Shown here in pieces: positions 52,113 through 60,887 of a DNA stretch of 64,000 nucleotides; positions within the stretch are counted from its first letter, which is position 1; every line of letters starts with the position of its first letter. Location of the stretch: contig CAVSRB010000005.1 of the NCBI GenBank assembly GCA_963730305.1, forward strand, positions 62,001-126,000. Reading direction: 5' to 3'. The translations under genes and the position numbers were made by a program. Source of the stretch: CAMYMQ01 sp963730305 (GTDB lineage Bacteria; Pseudomonadota; Alphaproteobacteria; Bin65). The notes under the pieces were generated by a model, which saw nothing but the letters and a program-made list of their open reading frames with translations, ran no database searches and was not told the origin of the DNA.

Positions 52113-52979
52113 CTAGGCGGGCGCCTTGGCCAGCGTGTCGAAGGCGACCAGCCGGTCGAGCAGCGCCGGCAGGTCGGCCAGCCGGACCATGTTGGGCCCG
52201 TCCGACGGCGCGTTGTCCGGGTCCTGGTGGACCTCCATGAATACCGCGGCGACGCCGACCGCGATCGCCGCGCGGGCGAGCACGGGCACGAACTCGCGCT
52301 GGCCGCCCGACGAGGTGCCCTGCCCGCCCGGCTGCTGGACCGAATGGGTGGCGTCGAACACCACCGGATAGCCGTTGGCGGCGAGCTCGGGCAGCGCGCG
52401 CATGTCCGAGACCAGCGTGTTGTAGCCGAAGCTGACCCCGCGCTCGGTCTGGAGGATGTTGCGGTTGCCGGTGCTGGCGACCTTGGCGACCACGTTCTTC
52501 ATGTCCCAGGGCGCCAGGAACTGGCCCTTCTTGACGTTGACCGCCTTGCCCGTCTTGCCGGCGGCGATCAGCAGGTCGGTCTGGCGGCACAGGAAGGCCG
52601 GGATCTGGAGCACGTCGACGACCTCGGCGGCGATCGCGCACTGGTCCTCGGTATGGACGTCGGTCAGCACCGGCAGGCCGGTGGTCTCGCGGACCTCGGC
52701 GAAGATCGGCAGCGCCGCTTCGAGGCCGATCCCGCGCGGGCTGTCGGCGCTGGTCCGGTTGGCCTTGTCGAAGCTGGTCTTGTAGATCACCGGCACGCCC
52801 GCCTTGCCGGCGATCTCCTTGATCGCGGCCGACATTTCCAGCGCGTGGGCCCGCGATTCGAGCTGGCACGGCCCGGCGATCAGGGTGAACGGCCGGTCGT
52901 TGGCGATCTTCAGGTCGCCGACGGTGACGGTATGGGGTTCGCGCGACCCGGCACTTGGATTTGCGGCGCCTTCGGGCAT
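52113..52979 (-). CDS. kdsA: 3-deoxy-8-phosphooctulonate synthase (KDO-8-P synthase)
   Basis: A 288-residue TIM-barrel enzyme that condenses PEP with arabinose 5-phosphate for LPS core synthesis. Motifs include LIAGPCQLESRAHALEMS, YKTSFDKANRTSADS, VLTDVHTEDQC, LQIPAFLCRQTDLL, NVKKGQFLAPWDMKN, VFDATHSVQQPGG and VFMEVHQDPDNAPSDGPNM. CQ in the first motif and CRQ in the fourth are usual. It marks a Gram-negative with KDO-containing LPS. It is divergent from the PEP-synthase-like pair. Confidence 0.97.
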   Translation of the reverse strand: MPEGAANPSAGSREPHTVTVGDLKIANDRPFTLIAGPCQLESRAHALEMSAAIKEIAGKAGVPVIYKTSFDKANRTSADSPRGIGLEAALPIFAEVRETTGLPVLTDVHTEDQCAIAAEVVDVLQIPAFLCRQTDLLIAAGKTGKAVNVKKGQFLAPWDMKNVVAKVASTGNRNILQTERGVSFGYNTLVSDMRALPELAANGYPVVFDATHSVQQPGGQGTSSGGQREFVPVLARAAIAVGVAAVFMEVHQDPDNAPSDGPNMVRLADLPALLDRLVAFDTLAKAPA

Positions 52980-53075
52980 GGGGGCGATGTTCCTCCTGCG
53001 GTCTCGCCGTCTTCTACGCCAGATGGCCCGATTTGTCAGGCTGGCATCGGCCGGGCGCGAAAAAAGCGGCAGAGG

Positions 53076-53105
53076 TTATCATCGGTTATCTTCGGTTATC
53101 TTCCG
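53076..53105 (+). repeat. Three 10-bp direct repeats upstream of the PEP-synthase-like pair
   Basis: GGTTATCATC, GGTTATCTTC and GGTTATCTTC follow each other without gaps, one per helical turn. They lie in the region between kdsA (transcribed leftward) and the PEP-utilising gene (transcribed rightward). All three copies face the same side of the helix, as expected for a cooperative activator site. Confidence 0.85.
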
Positions 53106-53184
53106 GCGCCGATCCGGCCGTCCCGGAGAAATGGGCGGTGCGGCGTCAAGATCAAGGAATATATTCAGATTGGGCGGCATGGCC

Positions 53185-54561
53185 GGCCGTACCCGGCTGG
53201 TCGCCGGACCGCGCGGCTCGGAGGGAACGGGTCAAGCCCGAGATCTATCAAGATTTACATGGCCTTGCAGGCGGTCGATCCGGACGCGCTTTCGGATGCG
53301 GAACTCGCCGAATCACCTGACGCGTTGCCGCGATCGCCATGCCGAGATGATGTTCCAGCACATGCGCTTTACCGCCGCGGCGACGAGTGCCGACCGGCGA
53401 CTTCCTCGCGCATGTCGGCGACTGGACGGGATTGCCGGCGGCAGATCTCCTGGATCTGTTGCGCGGCACGGCGCCGGTTTCCGCGGGCGCCTCCGCCGAG
53501 CTCGATCGCCTGATCGTTGCGATCAAGCAAGACGCTTCGGCTCGCGCGCTCCTCGAATCGGATCTCGATCCGGGCACCGCTTGCTGAATGACCTGCGCAG
53601 GCACCGAAGGCGAAACCGGGGCGGCTGCCTCCGCCTATCTCGACTTGGTCGGCAATCGTTTGCTGGACGGTTTCGACATTTCGGGGCCAACCGCGCGTGA
53701 GTTGCCGGATGCGCTGGTGCGCGCGGTGCGCACCGCGGTCGCAGGTCGGGAAAGCGAGGAGTCGAACGGCGAGGACCGGCTGGCCGAAATTCGCGAGCCG
53801 AGTGCCCGAACAGCATCGAGCCCAGTTCGACGAGCTGCTCGAAGAAGCGCGCCTAACCTATCGAATCCGGGACGAACGCGGCGTCTTTAGCGACATCTGG
53901 GCGTCTGGGCATCATGCGGCGCGCCGCACTTTCGGCCGGTCGGCGGCTCGCCGCGAAGGGGCGCATTCACGAAGCAGCCCATTTCGTCGATGCCGGTCTC
54001 GACGAGATGCGTGCCCTGTTGTCCGGCCGGAGATCAACCGTCCGCGGACGAATTGGCGCGCCGGTTCGAGTATCGCGCAGCGCACAGCGCGAAAGAGGCG
54101 CCGGCGACGCTTGGTCCGCCGCCACCGCCGGCGCCGGACATGTCCGGGCTTGCCGCCAGCAGCCGGCGCGCCTGATGCGGGCCATCGATATCGCGCTGGG
54201 GGCGGTGTTCGGTAGTTCCGAAGAAGCGCATGAGGAGGACAAGCTGCGTGGGCTGGCGGCGAGCCGCGGTGTCTACGAGGGACCGGCCCGTCGCATCTCC
54301 GAACCCCGCCGAGTTCGACCGGATCGTCAAGGGCGACGTGCTCGGTCACCGAATCGACCACCGAGGCGTTCAACATCCTGCTGCCCCTGCTCGGGGCGAT
54401 CGTGACCGACAGCGGCGGCCTGCTCTCGCATTCGGCGATCGTCGCCCGTGAATACGGCATACCCGGCGTCGTCGGGACGCGCGAAGCGACCGACCGCATC
54501 GCCGACGGCGTCGCGCGTCCGCGTCGACGGCGACGCCGGCGAGGTGACGGTACTCGGATGA
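53185..54561 (+). pseudogene. PEP-utilising (phosphohistidine domain) protein, many frameshifts
   Basis: Pieces in all three frames read in order as one protein: LQAVDPDALSDAELAE, TRCRDRHAEMMFQHMRFTAAA, PTGDFLAHVGDWTGLPAADLL, AYLDLVGNRLLDGFDISG, RLTYRIRDERGVFSDIWASG, then the swivelling PEP-synthase domain GGLLSHSAIVAREYGIPGVVGT with the phosphorylatable His. The stop is TGA 54559-54561 and overlaps the next gene by ATGA. At least ten frame breaks occur, nearly all cured by removing one base (for example near 53795, 53908, 54290, 54345 and 54520). The 5' end is unclear, and a further N-terminal part expected for the family is not recognised. Decay or consensus error are both possible; the insertion bias favours error. 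Confidence 0.7.
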
Positions 54562-55447
54562 AGCAGGTCGTCCCGCTCGAGAAGGCGTACGAAGACACGC
54601 TTGTTCGGCTCGAAGGCGGTGGGCCTCGGGCAGGCGAATTCGTGACGGTCTCCCGGTGCCGCCCGGGTTCGCGCTGTCCGGGTCGATCGTCGAGTCCGTC
54701 GCGGCCGGCGAGCACGCGCGCGATCAAGGAGGTCATCGAGCGGGTCAAGGCGCTCGGCGGCCCGCTCGCGGTGCGGTCGTCCGCCGCGGACGAGGACGGT
54801 GCCGCAGGCCAGCTTCGCCGGGCAGCACCTGACGCTGCTCAACGTGCCGTCGTCGAATGAACTGCGGCGCGGCATTGAGCGAGATGTGGTGGTCGGCGAA
54901 CTCCGATTCGGCGATCACCTATCGCCAGAGCGTCGGGCTGTTCACGCGCCCGAGCGTGGGCGTGGTCGTCCAGGCGCTGCTCGACCCCGAAGTCGCCGGG
55001 CGTGATGTTCACGAAGAACCCGGTCACCGGAGCCGACGAGCGGGTGATCGAGGCGAGCTGGGGACTCGGCGAGGCGGTGGTGGCGGGCATCGTGATCCCT
55101 GACAACTTTCGCCTCGACCGCTCGGGACGAGGTGCTGGATCGAACGCCGGGTCTGAAGAGGGTCGCGATCCGCAGCGTCTGCGGAAGGCGGCACGGTCGA
55201 GGAGAAGGTCGCGCCCGAACTCGTCGAGCGACTGTGCCTGGACGACGACCAGCTCGCGCGCAGCTCGGCGAACTGGCCGACCGCTGCGATGCGGATCTAT
55301 GGTCCCGCCCGGGACGTCGAATGGGCGATAGCCGGCGGCGAAAGGCTCTATCTCCTGCAATGCCGGGCGATTACGCGGGCAGGGATGACCGCCGGATCGA
55401 TTAGTCCGTTCCCGAACGCGCGCGCTGCTCGACCCGAAATCGGCTAG
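54558..55447 (+). pseudogene. PEP/pyruvate-binding (PPDK N-terminal) domain protein, many frameshifts
   Basis: This is the ATP-binding partner of the preceding protein. Ordered fragments are MKQVVPLEKAYEDTLV, LPVPPGFALSGSIVES, GGPLAVRSSAADEDG, ASFAGQHLTLLNVP, SVGVVVQALLDPEVAG, VMFTKNPVTGADERVIEASW, GEAVVAGIVIPDNF and YLLQCRAITRAG. These match the N-terminal ATP-grasp-like domain of PEP synthase or rifampicin phosphotransferase. At least eight single-base insertions are seen (for example near 54798, 54868, 55001, 55129 and 55190). A separate ATP domain and His domain recall phenylphosphate synthase, where two subunits share the PEP-synthase reaction. The substrate is unknown. Confidence 0.7.
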
Positions 55448-55479
55448 CCGCCGGACAGCGGGGCCCGGGACGCGCCGCT

Positions 55480-56616
55480 TCAGCGGCCCGGCCCGCTGAG
55501 CGGGACGCGCAGCACCACCATGGCCCCGTAGTTCACCGCGTCGTCGAAGACGAGGCGCGCCCGGCCCGACGTCGTCAGGCCGGGGCCGAGCGTCGTGATC
55601 GGCGCGGTCACCTGCGGATTGCTGATCCCGGGGACGTGGCTGTCGTAGGCCAGGAAGCCCGACAGCGACAGCACCGCGAAGCGCATGTCCCAGGCCACGC
55701 CGCCGGTCAGGCCGCCGCGGAAACCGACCGTCGACCGGGTGTCGGATACGCTGGTCCGGAACGAGCGCCCAAAGATCGGGCCGGCGGCGCACGCGGTGCC
55801 GAGGGTGACCACGGCCGGCGAGTAGCAGTCGCCGCCGGTCATGCGCGCGTTGAGCCAATAGAGCCCGACCTGGGCGCCGAGATGGACGGACAGCCGTGGG
55901 ACGACGCGCACCGTCACGCCCGTGCCGACCATCGCGCCGACCCGCGTCGAGGACATCCGTTCGTCCAGCGAATACGGAGCGACCGTGTTGGTGCCGAGGA
56001 GCGCGGCGCGGACCGAATAGGCCTCCCGCGACTGGCCGCCGAACAGGGAGACGAAGGGCGACAGGGTCACGCGCGCGGCGACCGGGACGTCGGACGTCAG
56101 GCGCAGCGACAGCTCGTAGCCGCTGGTGTCGATGTCGAAACTCGCCTGGCGCAGCGTCGCGCTGTTGTAGAGGAGATTGCTGCCGGTCGACCCGTCGATC
56201 GGCGCCGCCGACACGATCCCGGTGCCGGACCCCGTATGGGTGTGGTCGGCGGTGAAATTGCCGCCCCAGAGCTGGGCACCGACCGACAGCCGCACCTTCC
56301 GGCCCAGCCACGACGGGAAGGTGCCGTCGTGGAAGACGTAGCCGAAGACGCCGCCGGGTCCGCCGACGATGGGGTCGGGGTTGCTCGACGGCCGGAACGT
56401 GTCACCGCCCGTCGCGGTGGCGCTCGATCGCCACGGGCTGTCGAATTTCGGCAGATGGTAGACGCCCAGCTGGCCGCCGAAGCCGGCGAACAGCTGTCCG
56501 GGAACCAGGGGTGTCGTCGATTCGGGACCGCCCGGCCAAAGCGCCTGGGCCTGGGCCGGCGCTGCCCAGAAAATCAGACCGGCCACCAGGCCGGCCCAGC
56601 GCAATCGACCGCGCAC
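55480..56616 (-). CDS. Hypothetical outer-membrane beta-barrel-like protein
   Basis: A 378-residue exported protein. The signal peptide (LRWAGLVAGLIFWAAPAQA) is followed by a mature part rich in Gly, Ser, Thr and aromatic residues. Alternating hydrophobic strands such as VRLSVGAQLWGGNF, GYELSLRLTS, LSVHLGAQVGLYWL and MVVLRVPL fit a beta-barrel. It ends in PLSGPGR rather than the usual terminal Phe, so outer-membrane insertion is uncertain. The start is GTG 56616 after GGGGGAGGGG. No family is recognised. Confidence 0.7.
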   Translation of the reverse strand: MRGRLRWAGLVAGLIFWAAPAQAQALWPGGPESTTPLVPGQLFAGFGGQLGVYHLPKFDSPWRSSATATGGDTFRPSSNPDPIVGGPGGVFGYVFHDGTFPSWLGRKVRLSVGAQLWGGNFTADHTHTGSGTGIVSAAPIDGSTGSNLLYNSATLRQASFDIDTSGYELSLRLTSDVPVAARVTLSPFVSLFGGQSREAYSVRAALLGTNTVAPYSLDERMSSTRVGAMVGTGVTVRVVPRLSVHLGAQVGLYWLNARMTGGDCYSPAVVTLGTACAAGPIFGRSFRTSVSDTRSTVGFRGGLTGGVAWDMRFAVLSLSGFLAYDSHVPGISNPQVTAPITTLGPGLTTSGRARLVFDDAVNYGAMVVLRVPLSGPGR

Positions 56617-56908
56617 ACGCCCCTCCCCCGACAGAGATATGCTTTGACGACACTACCCACCGGCGTTCCACCGGGCAATCGGGCTATCGGCAAAGTGCGG
56701 ACGTGCGGCCGGCATTGGCGGGAGTTCTCGGTCGCGTCTGCACGGGTCGCCATCCGACGTCGAAGGCCCGGCGGAAGATGACGCGGTTGACCGTCCTTTT
56801 CGTGCCGAGCATAAGCCCTCCGACGCCGGTTCCCGACCTTCGAGACCGCGCCGGCTTTGAACCCCGGCGGCGTTCGCGCCGCGCAGCGATCACGGAATGA
56901 GGCCCGCC
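56617..56908. other. Divergent intergenic region with a candidate promoter
   Basis: No gene is seen in these 292 bases. TTGACC at 56787-56792 and CATAAG at 56810-56815, 17 bases apart, could start transcription toward the SDR gene at 56909. No convincing promoter was found for the leftward gene. Confidence 0.45.
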
Positions 56909-57655
56909 ATGACCAGAACCATCCTCATCACCGGCGGCAGCCGCGGCATCGGGCGGGCGACCGCGGTCGCCGCCGGCGCGCGCGGCTGGTCCGTGGGTGT
57001 GAACTTCGCCGGCAACGAGGCGGCGGCCAACACCACCGTGGCCCAGGTGCAGGCTGCAGGCGGCAAGGCGGTCGCGATCCGCGGCGACGTCGCCAGCGAG
57101 GCCGACGTGATCGCCATGTTCGACCGGACCGAGGAGGCCTTCGGCCGGCTCGACGGCGTCGTCAACAACGCCGGCATCGTCGATCAGGCGATGCCGGTCG
57201 CCGACATGACGGTCGCGCGGATGAAGCGGATGTTCGACATCAACATCCTGGGCGCCTTCGTCGTCGCCCGCGAGGCGTCCCGGCGCCTGTCGACCGGCCG
57301 CGGCGGCAACGGCGGGGCGATCGTCAACGTCTCCTCGGCGGCGTCGCGGCTGGGCGGCGCCGGCACCTACGTCGACTATGCCGCGTCCAAGGGCGCGATC
57401 GACACCCTGACCGTCGGCCTGGCGCTCGAGCTGGCGCGCGAGGGCGTGCGGGTCAACGCGGTCCGCCCCGGCGTCATCGACACCGAGATCCACGCCAGCG
57501 CCGGCGCGCCCGACCGCGCCGCCCAGGCCGGACCGCAACTGCCCATGGGCCGCGCCGGCAAGCCCGAGGAAGTGGCCGAGGCGATCGTGTGGCTGCTGGG
57601 CGACGAGGCCAGCTACGTGACCGGGGCGATCCTCGACGTCAGCGGGGGGCGCTAG
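56909..57655 (+). CDS. SDR family oxidoreductase (FabG-like)
   Basis: A 248-residue short-chain dehydrogenase/reductase. The cofactor loop is ITGGSRGIGRA, then RGDVAS, NNAGIVD, catalytic Ser in VNVSSAAS, and the YAASK tetrad. The C-terminal YVTGAILDVSGGR is typical of FabG-like 3-oxoacyl reductases, but it is far from any fatty-acid gene cluster. The next gene, an alpha/beta hydrolase, begins 3 bases after its stop, so both are cotranscribed. Substrate is not determined. Confidence 0.88.
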   Translation: MTRTILITGGSRGIGRATAVAAGARGWSVGVNFAGNEAAANTTVAQVQAAGGKAVAIRGDVASEADVIAMFDRTEEAFGRLDGVVNNAGIVDQAMPVADMTVARMKRMFDINILGAFVVAREASRRLSTGRGGNGGAIVNVSSAASRLGGAGTYVDYAASKGAIDTLTVGLALELAREGVRVNAVRPGVIDTEIHASAGAPDRAAQAGPQLPMGRAGKPEEVAEAIVWLLGDEASYVTGAILDVSGGR

Positions 57656-57658
57656 GCG

Positions 57659-58432
57659 ATGGCATCGGCGTCATCAGGCCTCTACGCCGAGACCGGCGGC
57701 TCTGGCGGCCCCACCCTGCTCCTGCTCCACGGCCTCGGCGCGCATGGCCGGGTCTGGGATGCCGTGGTCGAGCGGCTTCCGGAGCGCTGGCCGGGGCGCT
57801 GGATCGTGCCCGACCTGCCGGGCCACGGCCGCTCGGCGCCGGTCGGCAACTACGGTATCGGCGCTCAGGCCGCCCGGATCGCGGCGCTGCTCGGCGACGG
57901 CGCGCAGGACGTCGTGATCTGCGGCCACTCGCTCGGCGGGCTGGTGGCGCTGGCGCTGGCCAGCGGCTGGTACCGGGTCGCGGTCAGCCACGTCGTCGCG
58001 ATCGGGGTCAAGATCACCTGGAGCGAGGCCGAGCTGGCGCGGATCGAGGACTTCGCCGCCTCCCCCACCCGCTGGTTCGACAGCCGCGATGCCGCCGTCG
58101 AGCGCTTCCTCAAGGTCTCCGGCCTGATCGGCCTGGTCCCGCCCGACGGGGCGATCGCGCAGACCGGCGTGGTCGAGGAAGACGGCCGCTTCCGGCTCGC
58201 CGCCGACCAGCGCACCATCACCGCGGGCGCGCCGTCGATCGACCGCTGCCTGGCGGCGGCCGACGCCGCGGTGTCGCTGATGTGCGGGTCGGAGGACGCA
58301 CTGGTGACGATCGACGAACTGCGGGCGCGCGATGCCGACGCCGTCGAACTGGCCGGGCTCGGCCACAACGTCATGGTCGAGGCGCCCGACGCCGTGCTCG
58401 ACCATCTCTGCCGCTTCGCCCTGCCCGCCTGA
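57659..58432 (+). CDS. Alpha/beta fold hydrolase
   Basis: A 257-residue hydrolase. The oxyanion HG dipeptide is in LLLLHGLGAHG, the nucleophile is Ser91 in CGHSLGG, the acid is the Asp in CGSEDALV, and the His is in GLGHNVMVE. There is no signal peptide, so it is cytosolic. It is coupled to the SDR gene upstream, so both may act on one carbonyl/ester compound. The exact reaction is unknown. Confidence 0.85.
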   Translation: MASASSGLYAETGGSGGPTLLLLHGLGAHGRVWDAVVERLPERWPGRWIVPDLPGHGRSAPVGNYGIGAQAARIAALLGDGAQDVVICGHSLGGLVALALASGWYRVAVSHVVAIGVKITWSEAELARIEDFAASPTRWFDSRDAAVERFLKVSGLIGLVPPDGAIAQTGVVEEDGRFRLAADQRTITAGAPSIDRCLAAADAAVSLMCGSEDALVTIDELRARDADAVELAGLGHNVMVEAPDAVLDHLCRFALPA

Positions 58433-58507
58433 TCCTCCCGCTGGTGCGCCGCGAATGTTGCGGCGCAATAGCGCAGGCCGACGGCGGCGCCTTGAAGGCC
58501 GCTGCCG

Positions 58508-58521
58508 TTGACCCACATCAA
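58508..58521. promoter_or_regulatory. FNR/CRP-family box upstream of the CBS-phaC genes
   Basis: TTGACCCACATCAA matches the FNR/Anr/FixK consensus TTGAT-N4-ATCAA at nine of ten fixed positions. It lies 77 bases before the start of the CBS protein. An oxygen- or redox-sensing regulator may control this gene and phaC. Confidence 0.6.
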
Positions 58522-58597
58522 CGACGTAAGCCCCAATCATCTTTAGCTTTTGTTTCCTGACCGCAGTGCACAATCCGCCCGTCGAGAGGAAGCAGAG

Positions 58598-59020
58598 ATG
58601 AGCTATCGGCATGTTGCAGACGTCGTCCACGACCAGGACCCGGTCACCCTGGCGCCGAGCGCCACGGTGCAGGAGGCGGCCGAGCGCATGCGCGAGCGCG
58701 GCGTCGGCGCCGTACTGGTCACCGAGCGCGGTCGCAAGCTGGTCGGCATCTTCACCGGACGCGACGCCTGCTGCCGGGTGTTGGCCGAGGGCAAGGACGC
58801 CAAGGCGACCACGCTGAGCGACGTCATGACCAAGGACCCCACCACCCTGCCGCCGGGCGAGAGCGTGATCGACGCGCTGCGCCTGATGCAGCGGGGCGGC
58901 TTTCGTCACATTCCGGTCGTAGACGGGGGCAAGGTCGTCGGCGTCGTGTCGCGCGGCGACCTCAAGGGTATGGAACTCGACCGTCTCGAAGAGGAGACAA
59001 CGCTTTGGGAGAAGATTTAG
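58598..59020 (+). CDS. CBS domain protein
   Basis: A 140-residue protein made of two CBS motifs (residues about 8-60 and 72-125), seen as VTLAPSATVQEAAERMRERGVGAVLVTE and TTLPPGESVIDALRLMQRGGFRHIPVVD. Such Bateman modules bind adenosine nucleotides and sense energy state. AGAGGA precedes the ATG at 58598. An FNR-like box lies upstream and phaC starts 66 bases downstream, which suggests joint regulation with PHA storage. Confidence 0.9.
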   Translation: MSYRHVADVVHDQDPVTLAPSATVQEAAERMRERGVGAVLVTERGRKLVGIFTGRDACCRVLAEGKDAKATTLSDVMTKDPTTLPPGESVIDALRLMQRGGFRHIPVVDGGKVVGVVSRGDLKGMELDRLEEETTLWEKI

Positions 59021-59086
59021 GCGCTTCGGCGCCGACTGCCGGGACGGAGAAGGAGTCGGTCGCGGCACCGCTGGCCCGCAGAGCAA

Positions 59087-60859
59087 ATGCGCCGCGCAGT
59101 GCCGCACCCCTTGCCGTCGAGCGTCCTGCCCGAGACCGATGGCATGTCGCACAGCCTGGCGGCGTTCGACCGGGCGCTGCGGGCGCAGTTCGCCCGCACC
59201 ACGGCCGGGGTCTCGCCCTACGCCGTCGCCAGCGCCTGGGGCGACTGGTGGTTTCATCTGGCCCAGGCGCCGGGCAAGCAGATCTCGCTGGGCCTGCAGG
59301 CCGCCGACTGCGCCCACAAGCTGGCGCTGTTCGCCTGGCAGGCGGCAACCGGCGCGGACCGACAACCGGGCCTGCCGGGCAAGCGCGATCCGCGCTTCGA
59401 CGACCCCGCGTGGGCGAAGTGGCCGTACAACGTGGTGGCGCAGTCCTTCCTTCAGGCCGAGCACTGGTGGGCGCATGCGACCACCGGGGTTCGCGGCGTC
59501 AACCGCCAGCACGAACGGGTGGTGCCCTTCCTCGCCCGCCAGCGGCTCGACGCGCTGGCGCCGTCGAACTGGCCGTGGCTCAACCCGGAGATCCTCGCCC
59601 GAACCGAGGCAGAGCACGGCGCCAACCTGGTGCGCGGCTGGACCTATTTCGCCGAGGATCTGCACCGCAAGCTGGCCGGCGAGCCGGAGCCGATGACCTT
59701 CAAGGTCGGCAAGGACCTCGCCGTCACGCCGGGCAAGGTCGTCTACCGCAACCACCTGTTCGAATTGATCCAGTACGCGCCAGCGACCAAGACCGTGCGC
59801 CGCGAGCCGGTGCTGGTCGTGCCGGCCTGGATCCAGAAATACTACATCCTCGACCTGTCGCCCGAGAACTCGCTGGTCCGCTACCTGGTCGGCCAGGGCC
59901 ACACCGTGTTCATCATGTCGTGGCGCAACCCCGGCGCCGCCGACCGCGACACCCACTTCGACGACTATCGCCGCGACGGCGTCATGGCGGCGCTGGACGC
60001 GGTCTCGGCGATCGTGCCGGACACCCGGATCCACGCCACCGGTTATTGCCTGGGCGGCACGCTCCTGTCGATCGCGGCGGCCGCAATGGCGCGCGATGGC
60101 GACGAGCGGCTGGCGAGCCTGACCCTGCTCGCCGCGCAGACCGACTTCACCGAAGCCGGCGAGTTGATGCTGTTCATGGACGAGAGCGAGCTTGCCTACC
60201 TCGAAGACATGATGTGGGACCAGGGCTATCTCGACACCGACCAGATGGCCGGCGCGTTCCAGATCCTGCGCTCGAACGACCTGGTCTGGTCGCGGATGGT
60301 CCGCCACTACCTGATGGGCGAGCGCGAGACCCAGAACGACCTGATGTCGTGGAACGCCGACCGCACGCGCATGCCCTACCGCATGCATTCGGAATACCTG
60401 AATTCCCTGTTCCTGGAGAACCGGCTATCGGCGGGCCGCTACGCCATTGACGGCCGGGCGATCGCGCTCTCCGACATCCGCTGCCCGATCTTCGCCGTCG
60501 GCACGGTCAAGGACCACGTCGCGCCGTGGCGGTCGGTCTACAAGATCAACCTGCCGACCGACACCGAGGTGACCTTCGTGCTGACCTCGGGCGGCCACAA
60601 CGCCGGCATCGTCAGCGAGCCGGGCCACCCGCACCGCCACTTCCAGATCATGACCCGGGGCCAGGACGACATGTATGTCGACCCCGACACCTGGTCGGCG
60701 CTGGCGCCGCACAAGGACGGCTCGTGGTGGCCGGAATGGCAGAAGTGGCTGGCCGCGCGCAGCCGCAAGGGCCGTGTCGCCCCGCCGGAGATGGGCGCGC
60801 CGGATCTCGGCTACCCGCCGCTCGGAGACGCGCCGGGGACTTACGTGTTCGGCAAGTAG
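59087..60859 (+). CDS. phaC: Class I poly(3-hydroxyalkanoate) synthase PhaC
   Basis: A 590-residue enzyme that polymerises 3-hydroxyacyl-CoA into storage granules. The lipase-like box is GYCLGG with the catalytic Cys321, followed by LLAAQTDFTEAGEL. The conserved Asp in VKDHVAPWRSVY and His in SGGHNAGIVSEPG complete the triad. The N-terminal region includes NPEILARTEAEHGANLVRG. The start is uncertain because no clear ribosome-binding site precedes ATG 59087; the next ATG (MSHSLAAFDR) is 57 bases in. The phaA/phaB genes are not here. Confidence 0.95.
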   Translation: MRRAVPHPLPSSVLPETDGMSHSLAAFDRALRAQFARTTAGVSPYAVASAWGDWWFHLAQAPGKQISLGLQAADCAHKLALFAWQAATGADRQPGLPGKRDPRFDDPAWAKWPYNVVAQSFLQAEHWWAHATTGVRGVNRQHERVVPFLARQRLDALAPSNWPWLNPEILARTEAEHGANLVRGWTYFAEDLHRKLAGEPEPMTFKVGKDLAVTPGKVVYRNHLFELIQYAPATKTVRREPVLVVPAWIQKYYILDLSPENSLVRYLVGQGHTVFIMSWRNPGAADRDTHFDDYRRDGVMAALDAVSAIVPDTRIHATGYCLGGTLLSIAAAAMARDGDERLASLTLLAAQTDFTEAGELMLFMDESELAYLEDMMWDQGYLDTDQMAGAFQILRSNDLVWSRMVRHYLMGERETQNDLMSWNADRTRMPYRMHSEYLNSLFLENRLSAGRYAIDGRAIALSDIRCPIFAVGTVKDHVAPWRSVYKINLPTDTEVTFVLTSGGHNAGIVSEPGHPHRHFQIMTRGQDDMYVDPDTWSALAPHKDGSWWPEWQKWLAARSRKGRVAPPEMGAPDLGYPPLGDAPGTYVFGK

Positions 60860-60887
60860 CGGCGCACCGGCGCGCCGCCGGGCGCGC

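Noticed and set aside
55477..55505. Inverted GC-rich repeats near the end of the outer-membrane-like gene as a terminator
   Set aside because: Stems are short, lie partly in coding sequence and no T-run follows on either strand.
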